Origin: Labrys miyagiensis
GTDB taxonomy: Bacteria > Pseudomonadota > Alphaproteobacteria > Rhizobiales > Labraceae
Direction: 5' to 3'
Assembly (NCBI RefSeq): GCF_030160835.1
Contig: NZ_BSPC01000007.1
Location: 87,722-151,721, forward strand
DNA: 64,000 nt
A model generated the notes under the pieces. That model had not been told where the DNA came from. It saw nothing but the letters and a program-made list of their open reading frames with translations, and searched no databases. Both the position numbers and the translations under genes were made by a program. Positions within the stretch are counted from its first letter, which is position 1. Every line of letters starts with the position of its first letter. Shown in pieces: positions 9,084 through 16,426 of the stretch.

Positions 9084-9916
9084 TGACAGATCAGGCAATA
9101 GCCGGGGCCGAAGGGGCTAATACCTCGGCGGGAACCCCGGTGGGAGCCAGCGCCGGCGCCGCCGCCAACGGGTCACAGGCGGCCCCGTCGTCCGACATCT
9201 TTGCTGGCCTGCAGAATGCAGAAAGCCGGCAATGGGTCGAAAGCAAGGGCTACAAGGCCCTCGATCCCCTGGTCGAATCCGCCCGCCATGCGGACCGGCT
9301 GCAATCGGAAATCGCGGATCTCAGGTCCCGGGCGCTCACCCCGCCCGGGGCCAATGCCACGGCCGAGGAGTGGGAGGCCTTTCATGCCCGCCTCGGCCGA
9401 CCCGACAGGGCCGAGGGCTATGAGTTCCGCATGCCGGAAGGCCTGCCGGAAACCATGCCCTATGACGGGCAGGCCGCCACCGCCTACAAGGGCTGGGCCC
9501 ATCGCTACGGGCTCACCCCGCGCCAGGCGCAGGGCATGCATGACGAATTCGTGCGCCACCAGGCCGGCCAATATGCGGCCGCAAGCCAGGCTCTCGCACA
9601 GCGTTCGCAAGCGGCCCATGACGCGCTCACCCGCGTTTGGGGCGACCGGGGCTCGGCCGGCTATAGCGAGAACCTGCAACATGCCGACCGCTTCATCCGC
9701 TCCAATGGCGGCGACGCCCTGATGGCGGAGCTGAAGGCGAGCGGCCTCGTCGCCCAGAGCGGCGCCGTGCTCTCGCCCGTCCTCGCCCAGGCGATGGCGA
9801 GGGCGGGGCGCGCCCTCTACGCCGAGGCCGAGTTCGTCTCCGGCGGCCACGCCAACCCGGCCAAGGACCCCGCCCGGACCCTCTACCCGAACGACCCCTT
9901 CGCTTCGCGGGGGTAA
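9083..9916 (+). CDS. Phage capsid scaffolding protein
   Basis: A 277-residue protein with a low-complexity Ala/Gly/Thr N-terminus (residues 1-35), an acidic middle with coiled-coil propensity (VESARHADRLQSEIADLRS) and a basic tail (NPAKDPARTLYPNDPFASRG). This composition and the position directly before the capsid gene fit a scaffolding protein that templates procapsid assembly and then leaves. A GRPD..EGYEF segment occurs in many podophage scaffold proteins. It overlaps the previous gene by 1-4 bases; the capsid gene starts 24 bases after its stop. Confidence 0.75.
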   Translation: MTDQAIAGAEGANTSAGTPVGASAGAAANGSQAAPSSDIFAGLQNAESRQWVESKGYKALDPLVESARHADRLQSEIADLRSRALTPPGANATAEEWEAFHARLGRPDRAEGYEFRMPEGLPETMPYDGQAATAYKGWAHRYGLTPRQAQGMHDEFVRHQAGQYAAASQALAQRSQAAHDALTRVWGDRGSAGYSENLQHADRFIRSNGGDALMAELKASGLVAQSGAVLSPVLAQAMARAGRALYAEAEFVSGGHANPAKDPARTLYPNDPFASRG

Positions 9917-9940
9917 CTTCTCTCCACAAGGAAAGACCCA

Positions 9941-10942
9941 ATGGCCACCATTGGCAACAACTACCCGACGCTGGTGGATGTCACCAAGCGCCTCGACCCG
10001 AACGGCAAGCCGGCGATCGTCGCCGAGCTGCTCTCCCAGCTCAACGAACCCCTGCTCGACATTCCCTGGATCGAAGGGAATCTCCCCACCGGCCACAAGA
10101 CCACGGTGCGCACCGGCATCCCGGCGGCGACCTGGCGCCTGCTCAATTACGGCGCCATCCCCGGCAAGAGCACCACGGCACAGATCACCGATGTCTGCGG
10201 CATGCTGGAAACCTATTCGGTGATCGACAAGGACCTGGCCGATCTCAACGGCAACACCGCCGCCTTCCGCCTGACCGAGGACACCGCCTTCATCGAGGGC
10301 ATGAACCAGCAGTTCACTCAGGCTTTGTTCTACGCCTCCGCCGCAGCCAATCCCGAACGCATCACCGGCCTCTCCCCGCGCTATTCCTCGCTCTCGGCGG
10401 GCAATGCCACCAACATCATCGACGCCGGCGGCACGGGCTCGAACAACACCTCGATCTGGCTGGTGGTCTGGGGCCCCAACACCATCCACGGCATCTATCC
10501 CAAGGGCTCGACGGCGGGCCTCACGCATCAGGACGTCACCACGCCGGCCCCGATCTCCGACGGCAATGGCGGCCTCTACCAGGCCTACCAGACCAAATAT
10601 CAGTGGAAATGCGGCCTCACCCTGCGTGACTGGCGCTATGCCGTGCGCATCGCCAATATCGACACCACGGCCAATGCCGGCGGCCTGCAGTCCTCGACGC
10701 CGCCCAACCTCTACCGCTTCATGGTCCGGGCGATGAACAAGATCCCCTCCATGAAGATGGGCAAGGCCGCCTTCTACGTGAACCGCGCCGTGAAGACCTG
10801 GGCCGACATCCAGGCCATGGAAAAGCCGACCCTCGCCTTCCAGACCATCAACGACGCCCAGGGCCAGCCTTTCCTGAGCTTCCGGGGCATTCCCGTGCGA
10901 CTGACGGACCAGCTGCTGAACACGGAACTGCGCGTGGTCTAA
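9941..10942 (+). CDS. Major capsid protein (BPP-1-like podophage)
   Basis: A 333-residue protein, close to the length of the BPP-1 major capsid protein. The N-terminal half (LVDVTKRLDPNGKPAIVAEL, then LPTGHKTTVRTGIP) and the WLVVWGPNTIHGIYPKG segment are typical of this capsid family, which has the HK97 fold. AAGGAAAG lies before the ATG. The reading frame is intact with no stops, unusual for a prophage whose packaging genes are broken. It would form the head shell with the scaffold and Bbp16-like cement protein encoded either side. Confidence 0.85.
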   Translation: MATIGNNYPTLVDVTKRLDPNGKPAIVAELLSQLNEPLLDIPWIEGNLPTGHKTTVRTGIPAATWRLLNYGAIPGKSTTAQITDVCGMLETYSVIDKDLADLNGNTAAFRLTEDTAFIEGMNQQFTQALFYASAAANPERITGLSPRYSSLSAGNATNIIDAGGTGSNNTSIWLVVWGPNTIHGIYPKGSTAGLTHQDVTTPAPISDGNGGLYQAYQTKYQWKCGLTLRDWRYAVRIANIDTTANAGGLQSSTPPNLYRFMVRAMNKIPSMKMGKAAFYVNRAVKTWADIQAMEKPTLAFQTINDAQGQPFLSFRGIPVRLTDQLLNTELRVV

Positions 10943-11006
10943 GCCGCTCGAACCCCACACCCGTTGGGCGAGACGCTCCCTCGCACGGCAAGTCTCGCCC
11001 TCGAAG

Positions 11007-11180
11007 TCCCCTCTCCCCGCTCTTGCGGGGAGAGGGTGCAGGTGAGGGGCTGCGCAACATCAACGGCGAGAGCAGCTTAATATTTGATATTATTAAAGTT
11101 TTTCTTGAATCAATATCAAAATCGAAAGTCTGAGCTGCCCCTCACCTCTATCCTCTCCCCGCAAGAGCGGGGAGAGGGGG
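11007..11180. repeat. Paired inverted REP-like elements in the capsid-cement gap
   Basis: The left unit (CCCCTCTCCCCGCTCTTGCG... to GTGAGGGGCTG, ~11007-11051) is repeated in inverted orientation at ~11135-11180. Each unit contains its own hairpin (CTCTCCCCGC..GCGGGGAGAG). An AT-rich spacer of ~80 bases separates them. The same type of pair occurs at 48050-48251. Insertion into a phage operon shows the element moved after the prophage entered. Confidence 0.8.
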
Positions 11181-11260
11181 CGCGACCGCCGCGTCTCATT
11201 CTCGGCTCATGTGTCTCGCCCAACCGTTCTTTCTCTTTCCCCCTTTGGAGACCCCCGGTC

Positions 11261-11704
11261 ATGATCCTCGACCGTCAACTGCTCCTGTCCAACGCCCAGG
11301 CGTTGACCACGGGCACTGTCTTTTCCACCAACACGATCGACCTCGCCAGCGCCCGCGACATCGGCATCGGCGACAATCTCGAACTCTTCATCCGCGTCAT
11401 CGCCCCACTCACGGGCGGCACCTCGGTGCAGTTTGCCTATGTCACCTCGGCCAATGCGGATCTCTCCTCGCCGAGCATCATCGTGCAGACCCCGCCGGTA
11501 CCGGCCGCCAGCCTGGTCGCCGGTTCCGAATGGCTGCGCGTGCAGGTGCCGGCCCTGTCCGACACCACCAGCCGCCAGCGCTATATCGGCGTCCAATACA
11601 CCATCAACGGCACCTTCACCGTCGGCACGGTGACGGCCGGCCTGACGCTCGACCGGGAAGGCCTCGCCGTCTACCCCTCCGGCCTCAACACCGCGGGCTT
11701 CTGA
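11261..11704 (+). CDS. Bbp16-family capsid cement protein
   Basis: A 147-residue protein from the ATG at 11261 (TTTGGAG upstream). The start MILDRQLLLSNAQALTTGTV, then TIDLA..RDIGIGDNL, is characteristic of the Bbp16 family, the cement protein that decorates and stabilises the BPP-1 capsid. The rest is b-strand rich (LFIRVIAPLTGGTSVQFAYV; QRYIGVQYTINGTFTVGTV). Its stop is directly followed by the next phage gene. The frame is intact. Confidence 0.8.
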   Translation: MILDRQLLLSNAQALTTGTVFSTNTIDLASARDIGIGDNLELFIRVIAPLTGGTSVQFAYVTSANADLSSPSIIVQTPPVPAASLVAGSEWLRVQVPALSDTTSRQRYIGVQYTINGTFTVGTVTAGLTLDREGLAVYPSGLNTAGF

Positions 11705-11705
11705 C

Positions 11706-12005
11706 ATGGCCCGTTACCGCGTGACCGAACTCTCCTATATCGACGAGCGGCTGCTGGAACCGGGCCAGGAGGTCGAGTTCACCGGCGTGCCCGGCCCCAA
11801 TCTCACGCTGGTCGAGGACAATGACAAGACGAGGGCGGCCGCCAACGCCACGGTGAAGGCCGCCCTCGCCACCGAAGCCAAGACCCTCAAGGCCACCCGC
11901 CTCGACGCCGACGGCAAGCCCACCGACCAGCCGGTCGACGGCAGCGAGAGCCTGGAGAGCCTGCAACTCGCCATCGCGGCGGTAAAGGCGCGGCAGACGG
12001 GCTAG
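11706..12005 (+). CDS. Small phage structural-module protein, unknown
   Basis: A 99-residue protein beginning one base after the previous stop. The N-terminal part (MARYRVTELSYIDERLLEPG then GQEVEF) looks like a short b-rich domain found after cement proteins in BPP-1-like phages. The C-terminal half is Ala/Lys-rich and helical. Possibly a second decoration or stabilising protein. Function not recognised. Confidence 0.6.
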   Translation: MARYRVTELSYIDERLLEPGQEVEFTGVPGPNLTLVEDNDKTRAAANATVKAALATEAKTLKATRLDADGKPTDQPVDGSESLESLQLAIAAVKARQTG

Positions 12006-12011
12006 ACTGCA

Positions 12012-12044
12012 GGGCGGGGCGCCGCCGGAGATGGCGCCTCGCCC
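12012..12044 (+). terminator. Hairpin after the capsid operon
   Basis: GGGCGGGGCGCC and GGCGCCTCGCCC form a 12-bp stem with one mismatch just after the stop at 12005. No U-tract follows, so it could be a weak or Rho-assisted terminator. It separates the phage head operon from the inserted two-gene cassette. Confidence 0.45.
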
Positions 12045-12073
12045 TCCACATCCCGATCTATCCGAGCCAAAAG

Positions 12074-12104
12074 TTGACAGCTCTGGTGGTTGGCCACATA
12101 TAAA
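12074..12104 (+). promoter_or_regulatory. Candidate sigma-70 promoter of the nucleotidyltransferase cassette
   Basis: TTGACA (12074-12079) is a perfect -35 hexamer, followed after 18-19 bases by ATATAA/TATAAA. It lies 60 bases before the 66-aa gene, inside an otherwise GC-rich phage operon, and would let the cassette be expressed while the prophage is silent. Confidence 0.55.
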
Positions 12105-12162
12105 TCTCAAGCCTGCCTTTCAAAGATGCTGGCTCAGGCAAACGGCCTAGGCGAACCGGCCA

Positions 12163-12363
12163 ATGAGTGCTCCGAAGATCTCCCATTTCAAGTTCGAGGA
12201 TCTCGTCCGCGAGAAGCAAGAAGCACGCGAGCGGGACGAGGCGCGCCTGCGCAGCGGCGAGATCAGCGTGCACGACCTGCAGCGCCGCAATGGCCTGTTC
12301 TCGGCTTTCGACCCCGCCAGGATGAAGATTTCGAGGCGCAGGATCCGCGTCAAGATCGGGTGA
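12163..12363 (+). CDS. Small partner protein of the nucleotidyltransferase cassette
   Basis: A 66-residue, highly charged protein (EDLVREKQEARERDEARLRS, then ISVHDLQRRNGLFSAFDPAR) predicted to be mostly helical with a basic C-terminus (KISRRRIRVKIG). It has no recognised domain. Its stop codon overlaps the GTG start of the 276-aa gene (GTGA at 12360-12363), which implies coupled translation at a fixed ratio. Size, charge and coupling suit an antitoxin or regulator of the following nucleotidyltransferase-like protein, but that is inference. Phage genes lie on both sides, and no homologous structural role is known to me. Confidence 0.6.
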   Translation: MSAPKISHFKFEDLVREKQEARERDEARLRSGEISVHDLQRRNGLFSAFDPARMKISRRRIRVKIG

Positions 12364-13190
12364 ATGAAAGCGATCGTCCCCTCGGTGTCGACGAGGTCAT
12401 CCCGCTGGCCGGGCATCTGGCGCATGACGACGACACTTTCATCGTCGGCGGCCAGGCGACGAACCTTTGGGCCTGGTTCTACCGCGATCGCGATCGGCAC
12501 CTGAAGGACGCCGAACCCTTCACCAGCCAGGATGTCGACTATTACGGTCTTCCGCAAGTCGCCCGGCGCTTTGTAGCCAGAGCCGGAGGCGATCTGTTCC
12601 TGCCCCAGGCTGGGGATATGAACTCCCCAAACTCGGCCGTGGTTCGGCTGGAATTGCATGGCCGCCGCATTACCGTCGATTTTCTTCACACCATCCTTGG
12701 CGTGAGCCGGGAAGAATTGGAAACCGGCGTCTCGGGCATTACGGTCATGGCAGATACCACGGCCGGGCCGACAAGCCTGGAGCTCAAGGTCATGCATCCT
12801 GTCCCGTGCATGATCAGCCGGGCCGCCAATATGCTCCACCGTGCAACCCGGCGACGCGATGCCACCGCTTTCAAGCAACTATCAGCCTCCTTGATTGTGG
12901 CGCGCCTCTATATCGAGGACGCTCTGGCGGATGGAGATATCAAGGAAGCGCAGGAATGCCTCAGCCAAATTCTTGTCTATCTCGGCAAGAATCCGCTCGG
13001 CCGGCGCGTGCATGAGGAACTGGGCTGCGATCCTCTCGAAATCGTCGAGGCCTTCCACGATGACGTCCGGCTCGATCCGCGTTATCGCGAACTGACACTC
13101 GCCCGCGGCATTGAGCGCCTGAAAGCCAAACGCCAGAGTCGTGCCGCCGAGCGTCAGCGCCGCTCAGCCCGAACGCAGGTCGAGCGCTGA
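12360..13190 (+). CDS. Nucleotidyltransferase-like protein carried by the prophage (possible toxin or defence effector)
   Basis: A 276-residue protein from the GTG at 12360, overlapping the previous stop. The minimal nucleotidyltransferase signature is visible: FIVGGQATNLW (the G-G motif, residues ~25-35), TSQDVDYYG (the D-x-D-like metal pair, ~55-63) and RITVDFLHTILGV (third acidic residue after a strand, ~102-114). The C-terminal half is helical (ISRAANMLHRATRRRDATAF, KQLSASLIVARLYIEDALAD) and ends in a basic tail. The arrangement recalls AbiEii/MenT-type toxins, but the 66-residue partner is far shorter than AbiEi. Its substrate and effect are unknown. Located between cement and tail genes, it behaves like a moron. 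Confidence 0.6.
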   Translation: MNESDRPLGVDEVIPLAGHLAHDDDTFIVGGQATNLWAWFYRDRDRHLKDAEPFTSQDVDYYGLPQVARRFVARAGGDLFLPQAGDMNSPNSAVVRLELHGRRITVDFLHTILGVSREELETGVSGITVMADTTAGPTSLELKVMHPVPCMISRAANMLHRATRRRDATAFKQLSASLIVARLYIEDALADGDIKEAQECLSQILVYLGKNPLGRRVHEELGCDPLEIVEAFHDDVRLDPRYRELTLARGIERLKAKRQSRAAERQRRSARTQVER

Positions 13191-13350
13191 CGAACGACGG
13201 GTGGGGTGCGCCGCGTGAGGCGAGGCCCTTGCCCTGACAGCATGGCACCCCTCTGCCGTCCTATCCCCTTCCCGGCTCAGCGCAGACGAGTTCATGCGCA
13301 ACCTCCCCGATTGGTGCGGAGGGAGCCCCGCCTTTTTCTGAAAGTCCCCC

Positions 13351-13944
13351 ATGTCCTCTCCCCTCGACATCACCCAGGTCAGCAATCTGGCGCTCGATCT
13401 TCTCGACGAGGCGCCGCTGACCTCCTTCGATACGGACACCGGCCATGTCGCGCGCTGGTTCCGACGCAATTTCTGGCCGGTGGCCTGGAGCCTGATGCGC
13501 AAGCATCCCTGGAACTTCGCCCTCGCCCGCGCCAACCTGGCCGCCGACGCCGCTGTTCCGGTGTTCGGTGCGCAATATGCCTATCCCATCCCGCCCGATT
13601 GCCTGCGCGTGCTGCCGCTTTCCGCCGACGGCCGCGAGGATGGTCGCGAGGTCTGGTACAAGGCCGAGGGCCAACAGATCCTCACCAACGAGCCGCCGCC
13701 GCGGCCGGTGCGCTATATCCGGCGCATCGACACGCCAGGCCTGTTCGACGCCCAATTCGTCGACGTGCTCGCCGCCACGCTGGCGCAGAAGGCGGCGCAT
13801 TTCATCACGGGCAAGCAATCCTATGCGCAGGCCCTGGGCCAGATGGCCGCCGGGTTGCTGGCCGAGGCGCAGATGATCGATGCGCTCGAAGGCGCACCCG
13901 ACGGTCCGATCGATGATTTCTGGCTGGATGCGAGGCGCGCCTGA
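13351..13944 (+). CDS. Phage head-tail connector / tail tubular protein A-like
   Basis: A 197-residue protein with the pattern of T7 gp11-like adaptor proteins: ISNLAL-type start (ITQVSNLALDLLDEAPLTSF), WFRRNFWPVAWSLMRKHPWNFA, then YPIPPDCLRVL and a helical C-terminus (FVDVLAATLAQKAAHFITGK). Such proteins form the ring beneath the portal. Its stop overlaps the start of the next gene (TGATGG region, 13944). The 160 bases between the nucleotidyltransferase gene and this one carry only a weak GC hairpin followed by CTTTTTCTG near 13329-13340. Confidence 0.75.
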   Translation: MSSPLDITQVSNLALDLLDEAPLTSFDTDTGHVARWFRRNFWPVAWSLMRKHPWNFALARANLAADAAVPVFGAQYAYPIPPDCLRVLPLSADGREDGREVWYKAEGQQILTNEPPPRPVRYIRRIDTPGLFDAQFVDVLAATLAQKAAHFITGKQSYAQALGQMAAGLLAEAQMIDALEGAPDGPIDDFWLDARRA

Positions 13945-15566
13945 TGGCTGTTTACACGATCCAGGCCACTTTCGGCCGCGGCGAACTCACGCCCAAGCTG
14001 CACAGCCGGGCCGATCTCGATTTGTGGAAGATGGGCCTCAAGACCTGCCTCAACTTCACCGTGCTGCGCCAGGGCGGTGCGGCAAGGCGGCCGGGCACGC
14101 AATATATCGATGCCGTGCGCAACCAGGACAGGCCGGCGCGGCTGATCCCCTTCATCTACAATTCCGGCCCCAACGCCCAGACCTATGTGCTGGTGCTCAA
14201 CGACGGTGTCTTCCGCGCCTATGCCCTGGGCGGCCGCGTGGCCGGCGTGGAGGTGGCGCACCCCTATGCCGATGCCGATCTCTTCCAGATCGACTACGAC
14301 CAGACCAACGATGTGCTGGACCTGGCGCACAAGAACTATGCGCCGCGCCGCATTGCACGCCAGAGCGATACGTCTTGGTCGATCAACACGGTTCAATTCC
14401 GCTTCGGGCCCCACCTGCCCGTGAACGTCACTGCCACTTCGCTCACTCCGAGCGCGACCGGCAATGCTATCCCGCAGATGACGGGCAACACCGCGCCGAG
14501 CGGCACGGCGGCCGCCTCGTCCGTCAATACCTATCCGGCCTGGGGCGCCTTCGACAGGGATGGCACCACAACCTGGACAGCCGCCAGCAAGGCCACGGAG
14601 TGGCTGTCCTACACCTTCCCGATCGCCAAGGTCATCACCGGCTATTCCGTGCAGTGCGGCACCGGCGCGATCGGTGGCGATCTCTACACCAACCGCGCGC
14701 CCAGGACCTGGACGTTCGAAGGCTTTGACGGAACCAATTGGATCGTGCTCGACAGCCAGTTCGGACAGACGAGCTGGAGCGACAACGAAATCCGCTTCTT
14801 CCGCTTCATCAATCCCACAGCCTATATCGGCTATCGGATCAACGTCTCTTCAAACAATGGCGGCGCCTATATCGCCATTGCGGAGATGGCCTTCACCGAG
14901 GACACGAACACGGCGCCCGCCGTGACGCTGACGGCCTCGTCGACCGTGGGCATCAATGGGGGCGCTGGCTTCTCGTCCAGTGATGTCGGCCGCATCATCG
15001 CCGTTCTAGGCTCCAACGCGGTCTATCGCGCCTTTGCCATCACGGCGGTCGTTTCGTCGACGGTCGTGCAGGCCAAACTCGACGACGCGCCGCTTCCAAC
15101 CGTGCAGAGCACGTTGCAATGGCGTCTCGGCGCCTGGGGCGCGACACCCGGCTGGCCCGCCCATGTCTGCACCTTCGAGGGGCGCAAGATCTATGCCCGC
15201 ACCAATGCCCAGCCCAGCGGCATCTGGGGCACGAAGAGCGGCGGATACGGCACGATGCTGGACTTCTCGACCACAGTGCCGGTGCAGGACGACGACGCCA
15301 TCTCCTTCACGCTCACCGACGTCAACGAGATCCAGTGGATCGCCGAGGGATCGGACCTGCTCATCGGCACCGCCGGCGCCGCCCGCACCATGGGGCGCGA
15401 CTCGCCGAACCTGCCCTTCTCGGCCAACAATTACCGCCAGTCGCTCGCTTCCACCTACGCTTCCAATCCGGTCAAGGTCGCCGCCCTTCCTGACGTCGCC
15501 CAGGTGGTGATGACCAGCCGGGCGGCCGCCGAGGCGCAGCCCTCCCCCAAGGTGGTGGCGCCGTGA
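13944..15566 (+). CDS. Phage tail protein with inserted discoidin-like domain, C-terminally truncated
   Basis: A 540-residue protein. Residues 1-170 match the N-terminus of podoviral tail stabilisation/tubular proteins (FGRGELTPKLHSRADLDLW, TCLNFTVLRQGGAARRPGTQ). Residues ~190-325 form an inserted F5/8 type C (discoidin) like module (YPAWGAFDRDGTTTWTA, DNEIRFFRFINPTAYIGYRI, IAIAEMAF), probably carbohydrate binding. Residues ~400-500 return to the tail scaffold (VNEIQWIAEGSDLLIGTAGA). The usual several-hundred-residue C-terminus is absent; the last ~30 residues (ALPDVAQVVMTSRAAAEAQP) look like the end of a different phage protein, so a deletion fusion is likely. Confidence 0.65.
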   Translation: MAVYTIQATFGRGELTPKLHSRADLDLWKMGLKTCLNFTVLRQGGAARRPGTQYIDAVRNQDRPARLIPFIYNSGPNAQTYVLVLNDGVFRAYALGGRVAGVEVAHPYADADLFQIDYDQTNDVLDLAHKNYAPRRIARQSDTSWSINTVQFRFGPHLPVNVTATSLTPSATGNAIPQMTGNTAPSGTAAASSVNTYPAWGAFDRDGTTTWTAASKATEWLSYTFPIAKVITGYSVQCGTGAIGGDLYTNRAPRTWTFEGFDGTNWIVLDSQFGQTSWSDNEIRFFRFINPTAYIGYRINVSSNNGGAYIAIAEMAFTEDTNTAPAVTLTASSTVGINGGAGFSSSDVGRIIAVLGSNAVYRAFAITAVVSSTVVQAKLDDAPLPTVQSTLQWRLGAWGATPGWPAHVCTFEGRKIYARTNAQPSGIWGTKSGGYGTMLDFSTTVPVQDDDAISFTLTDVNEIQWIAEGSDLLIGTAGAARTMGRDSPNLPFSANNYRQSLASTYASNPVKVAALPDVAQVVMTSRAAAEAQPSPKVVAP

Positions 15567-15585
15567 GCATGAAAGGAGCGTGCCG

Positions 15586-16026
15586 ATGAGCCGCAACCGG
15601 GACATCGAATGGCTGCTGGCGACGCTCCTCCTCGCCCTCGGCCTCACCATCGTGCTGCTGCCGCACGCTTTCCTCGCACCCTTCTTTGCCGGCTATTCCG
15701 GCCAGGGCATCCCGGAGGATCCGCTCGGCACCGGCATGGCCTGTGTCGGCATGCTGTGGACGGCAGGGCTGAAGGTGAATGGCAGCTGGCCGGGCGGCAC
15801 ACCCTGGATACGCCTCGCCTGCGCCATCCTCGGTTCGGGCGTGTGGGGTTACCTGTTTGCCGGCATCGCCTTGTCGGGCGCTACGGCGAGCCTATCGCTT
15901 TACGGCGTGATCATCGCCTTCTCGCTGCTCGCCTGCGCCCGCTGCGGGGCGGATGCGGCGAAATCGCTGATGACGCGACGCAAGCTGGCCGGCAGGAAGG
16001 AGGCGGCGCGCCATGTGGTGGGATAG
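15586..16026 (+). CDS. Phage-associated membrane protein, possibly holin-like
   Basis: A 146-residue protein from the ATG at 15586 (AAAGGAG 7 bases upstream). Four hydrophobic segments can be drawn: LLATLLLALGLTIVLLPHAF, the ACVGMLWTAGLKV region, the LACAILGSGVWGYLFAGIAL region and YGVIIAFSLLACA, followed by a basic cytoplasmic tail (MTRRKLAGRKEAARHV). The overlap with the next gene and the place at the prophage 3' end suggest a lysis-module membrane protein. No specific family is recognised. Confidence 0.6.
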   Translation: MSRNRDIEWLLATLLLALGLTIVLLPHAFLAPFFAGYSGQGIPEDPLGTGMACVGMLWTAGLKVNGSWPGGTPWIRLACAILGSGVWGYLFAGIALSGATASLSLYGVIIAFSLLACARCGADAAKSLMTRRKLAGRKEAARHVVG

Positions 16027-16351
16027 CCAGGTCCTCTGGGCAGGCGCGGCAGGCCTGATCACCGCCACGCTGAGCGGCCTCGGCGCCTTGATTTATGGCC
16101 GCCGCCAAAACCGCCCCGCCATCGCCCATGCCAATCTGCCGGGCGCGGTGGAGGACCTTGGCGACAAGGTGGAGGCCCTCTCCGACGCCTTCGCCCAGCA
16201 TGTGAAGGACGTAAACAAGGACATCCCCCGCATCAGCGAGGAAATCATCACCCGCCTCGCCGACCTCGACGACAAGGCGGCGGCCAACGCCCGCGCCCTC
16301 TCCGAGCTGAAAGGCATGCTCAACGCCATGATGATGGCACGGGCGCGGTGA
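16013..16351 (+). CDS. Small membrane-anchored coiled-coil phage protein
   Basis: A 112-residue protein overlapping the previous gene by 14 bases. One N-terminal membrane segment (VLWAGAAGLITATLSGLGAL, residues ~7-27) is followed by a long charged helix (EDLGDKVEALSDAFAQHVKD, ITRLADLDDKAAANARALSE), a layout seen in inner-membrane spanin subunits and other phage lysis accessories. No overlapping small lipoprotein (o-spanin) was found. It is the last prophage gene before a strong terminator. Confidence 0.55.
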   Translation: MWWDSQVLWAGAAGLITATLSGLGALIYGRRQNRPAIAHANLPGAVEDLGDKVEALSDAFAQHVKDVNKDIPRISEEIITRLADLDDKAAANARALSELKGMLNAMMMARAR

Positions 16352-16368
16352 GCGGGAGAAACAGAGTA

Positions 16369-16402
16369 CCCCTCCGGCCTGCGGGCCGGAGGGGTCTTTT
16401 TT
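16369..16402 (+). terminator. Strong intrinsic terminator at the prophage end
   Basis: A perfect 11-bp stem, CCCCTCCGGCC / GGCCGGAGGGG, with loop TGCG is followed by TCTTTTTT. It ends the rightward phage transcript 17 bases after the last stop and also lies 3' of the leftward EamA gene. Confidence 0.92.
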
Positions 16403-16426
16403 GCGTTGCAAGAAGAAGCTGCTTGG

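Noticed and set aside
9173-10960. 595-codon frame on the minus strand over the phage capsid genes
   Set aside because: Antisense to scaffold and capsid genes with strong family matches; no ribosome site and no motif.
16369-16402. Prophage attachment site at the terminator
   Set aside because: No matching direct repeat was seen at the left side of the prophage and no integrase is present, so only a terminator is supported.
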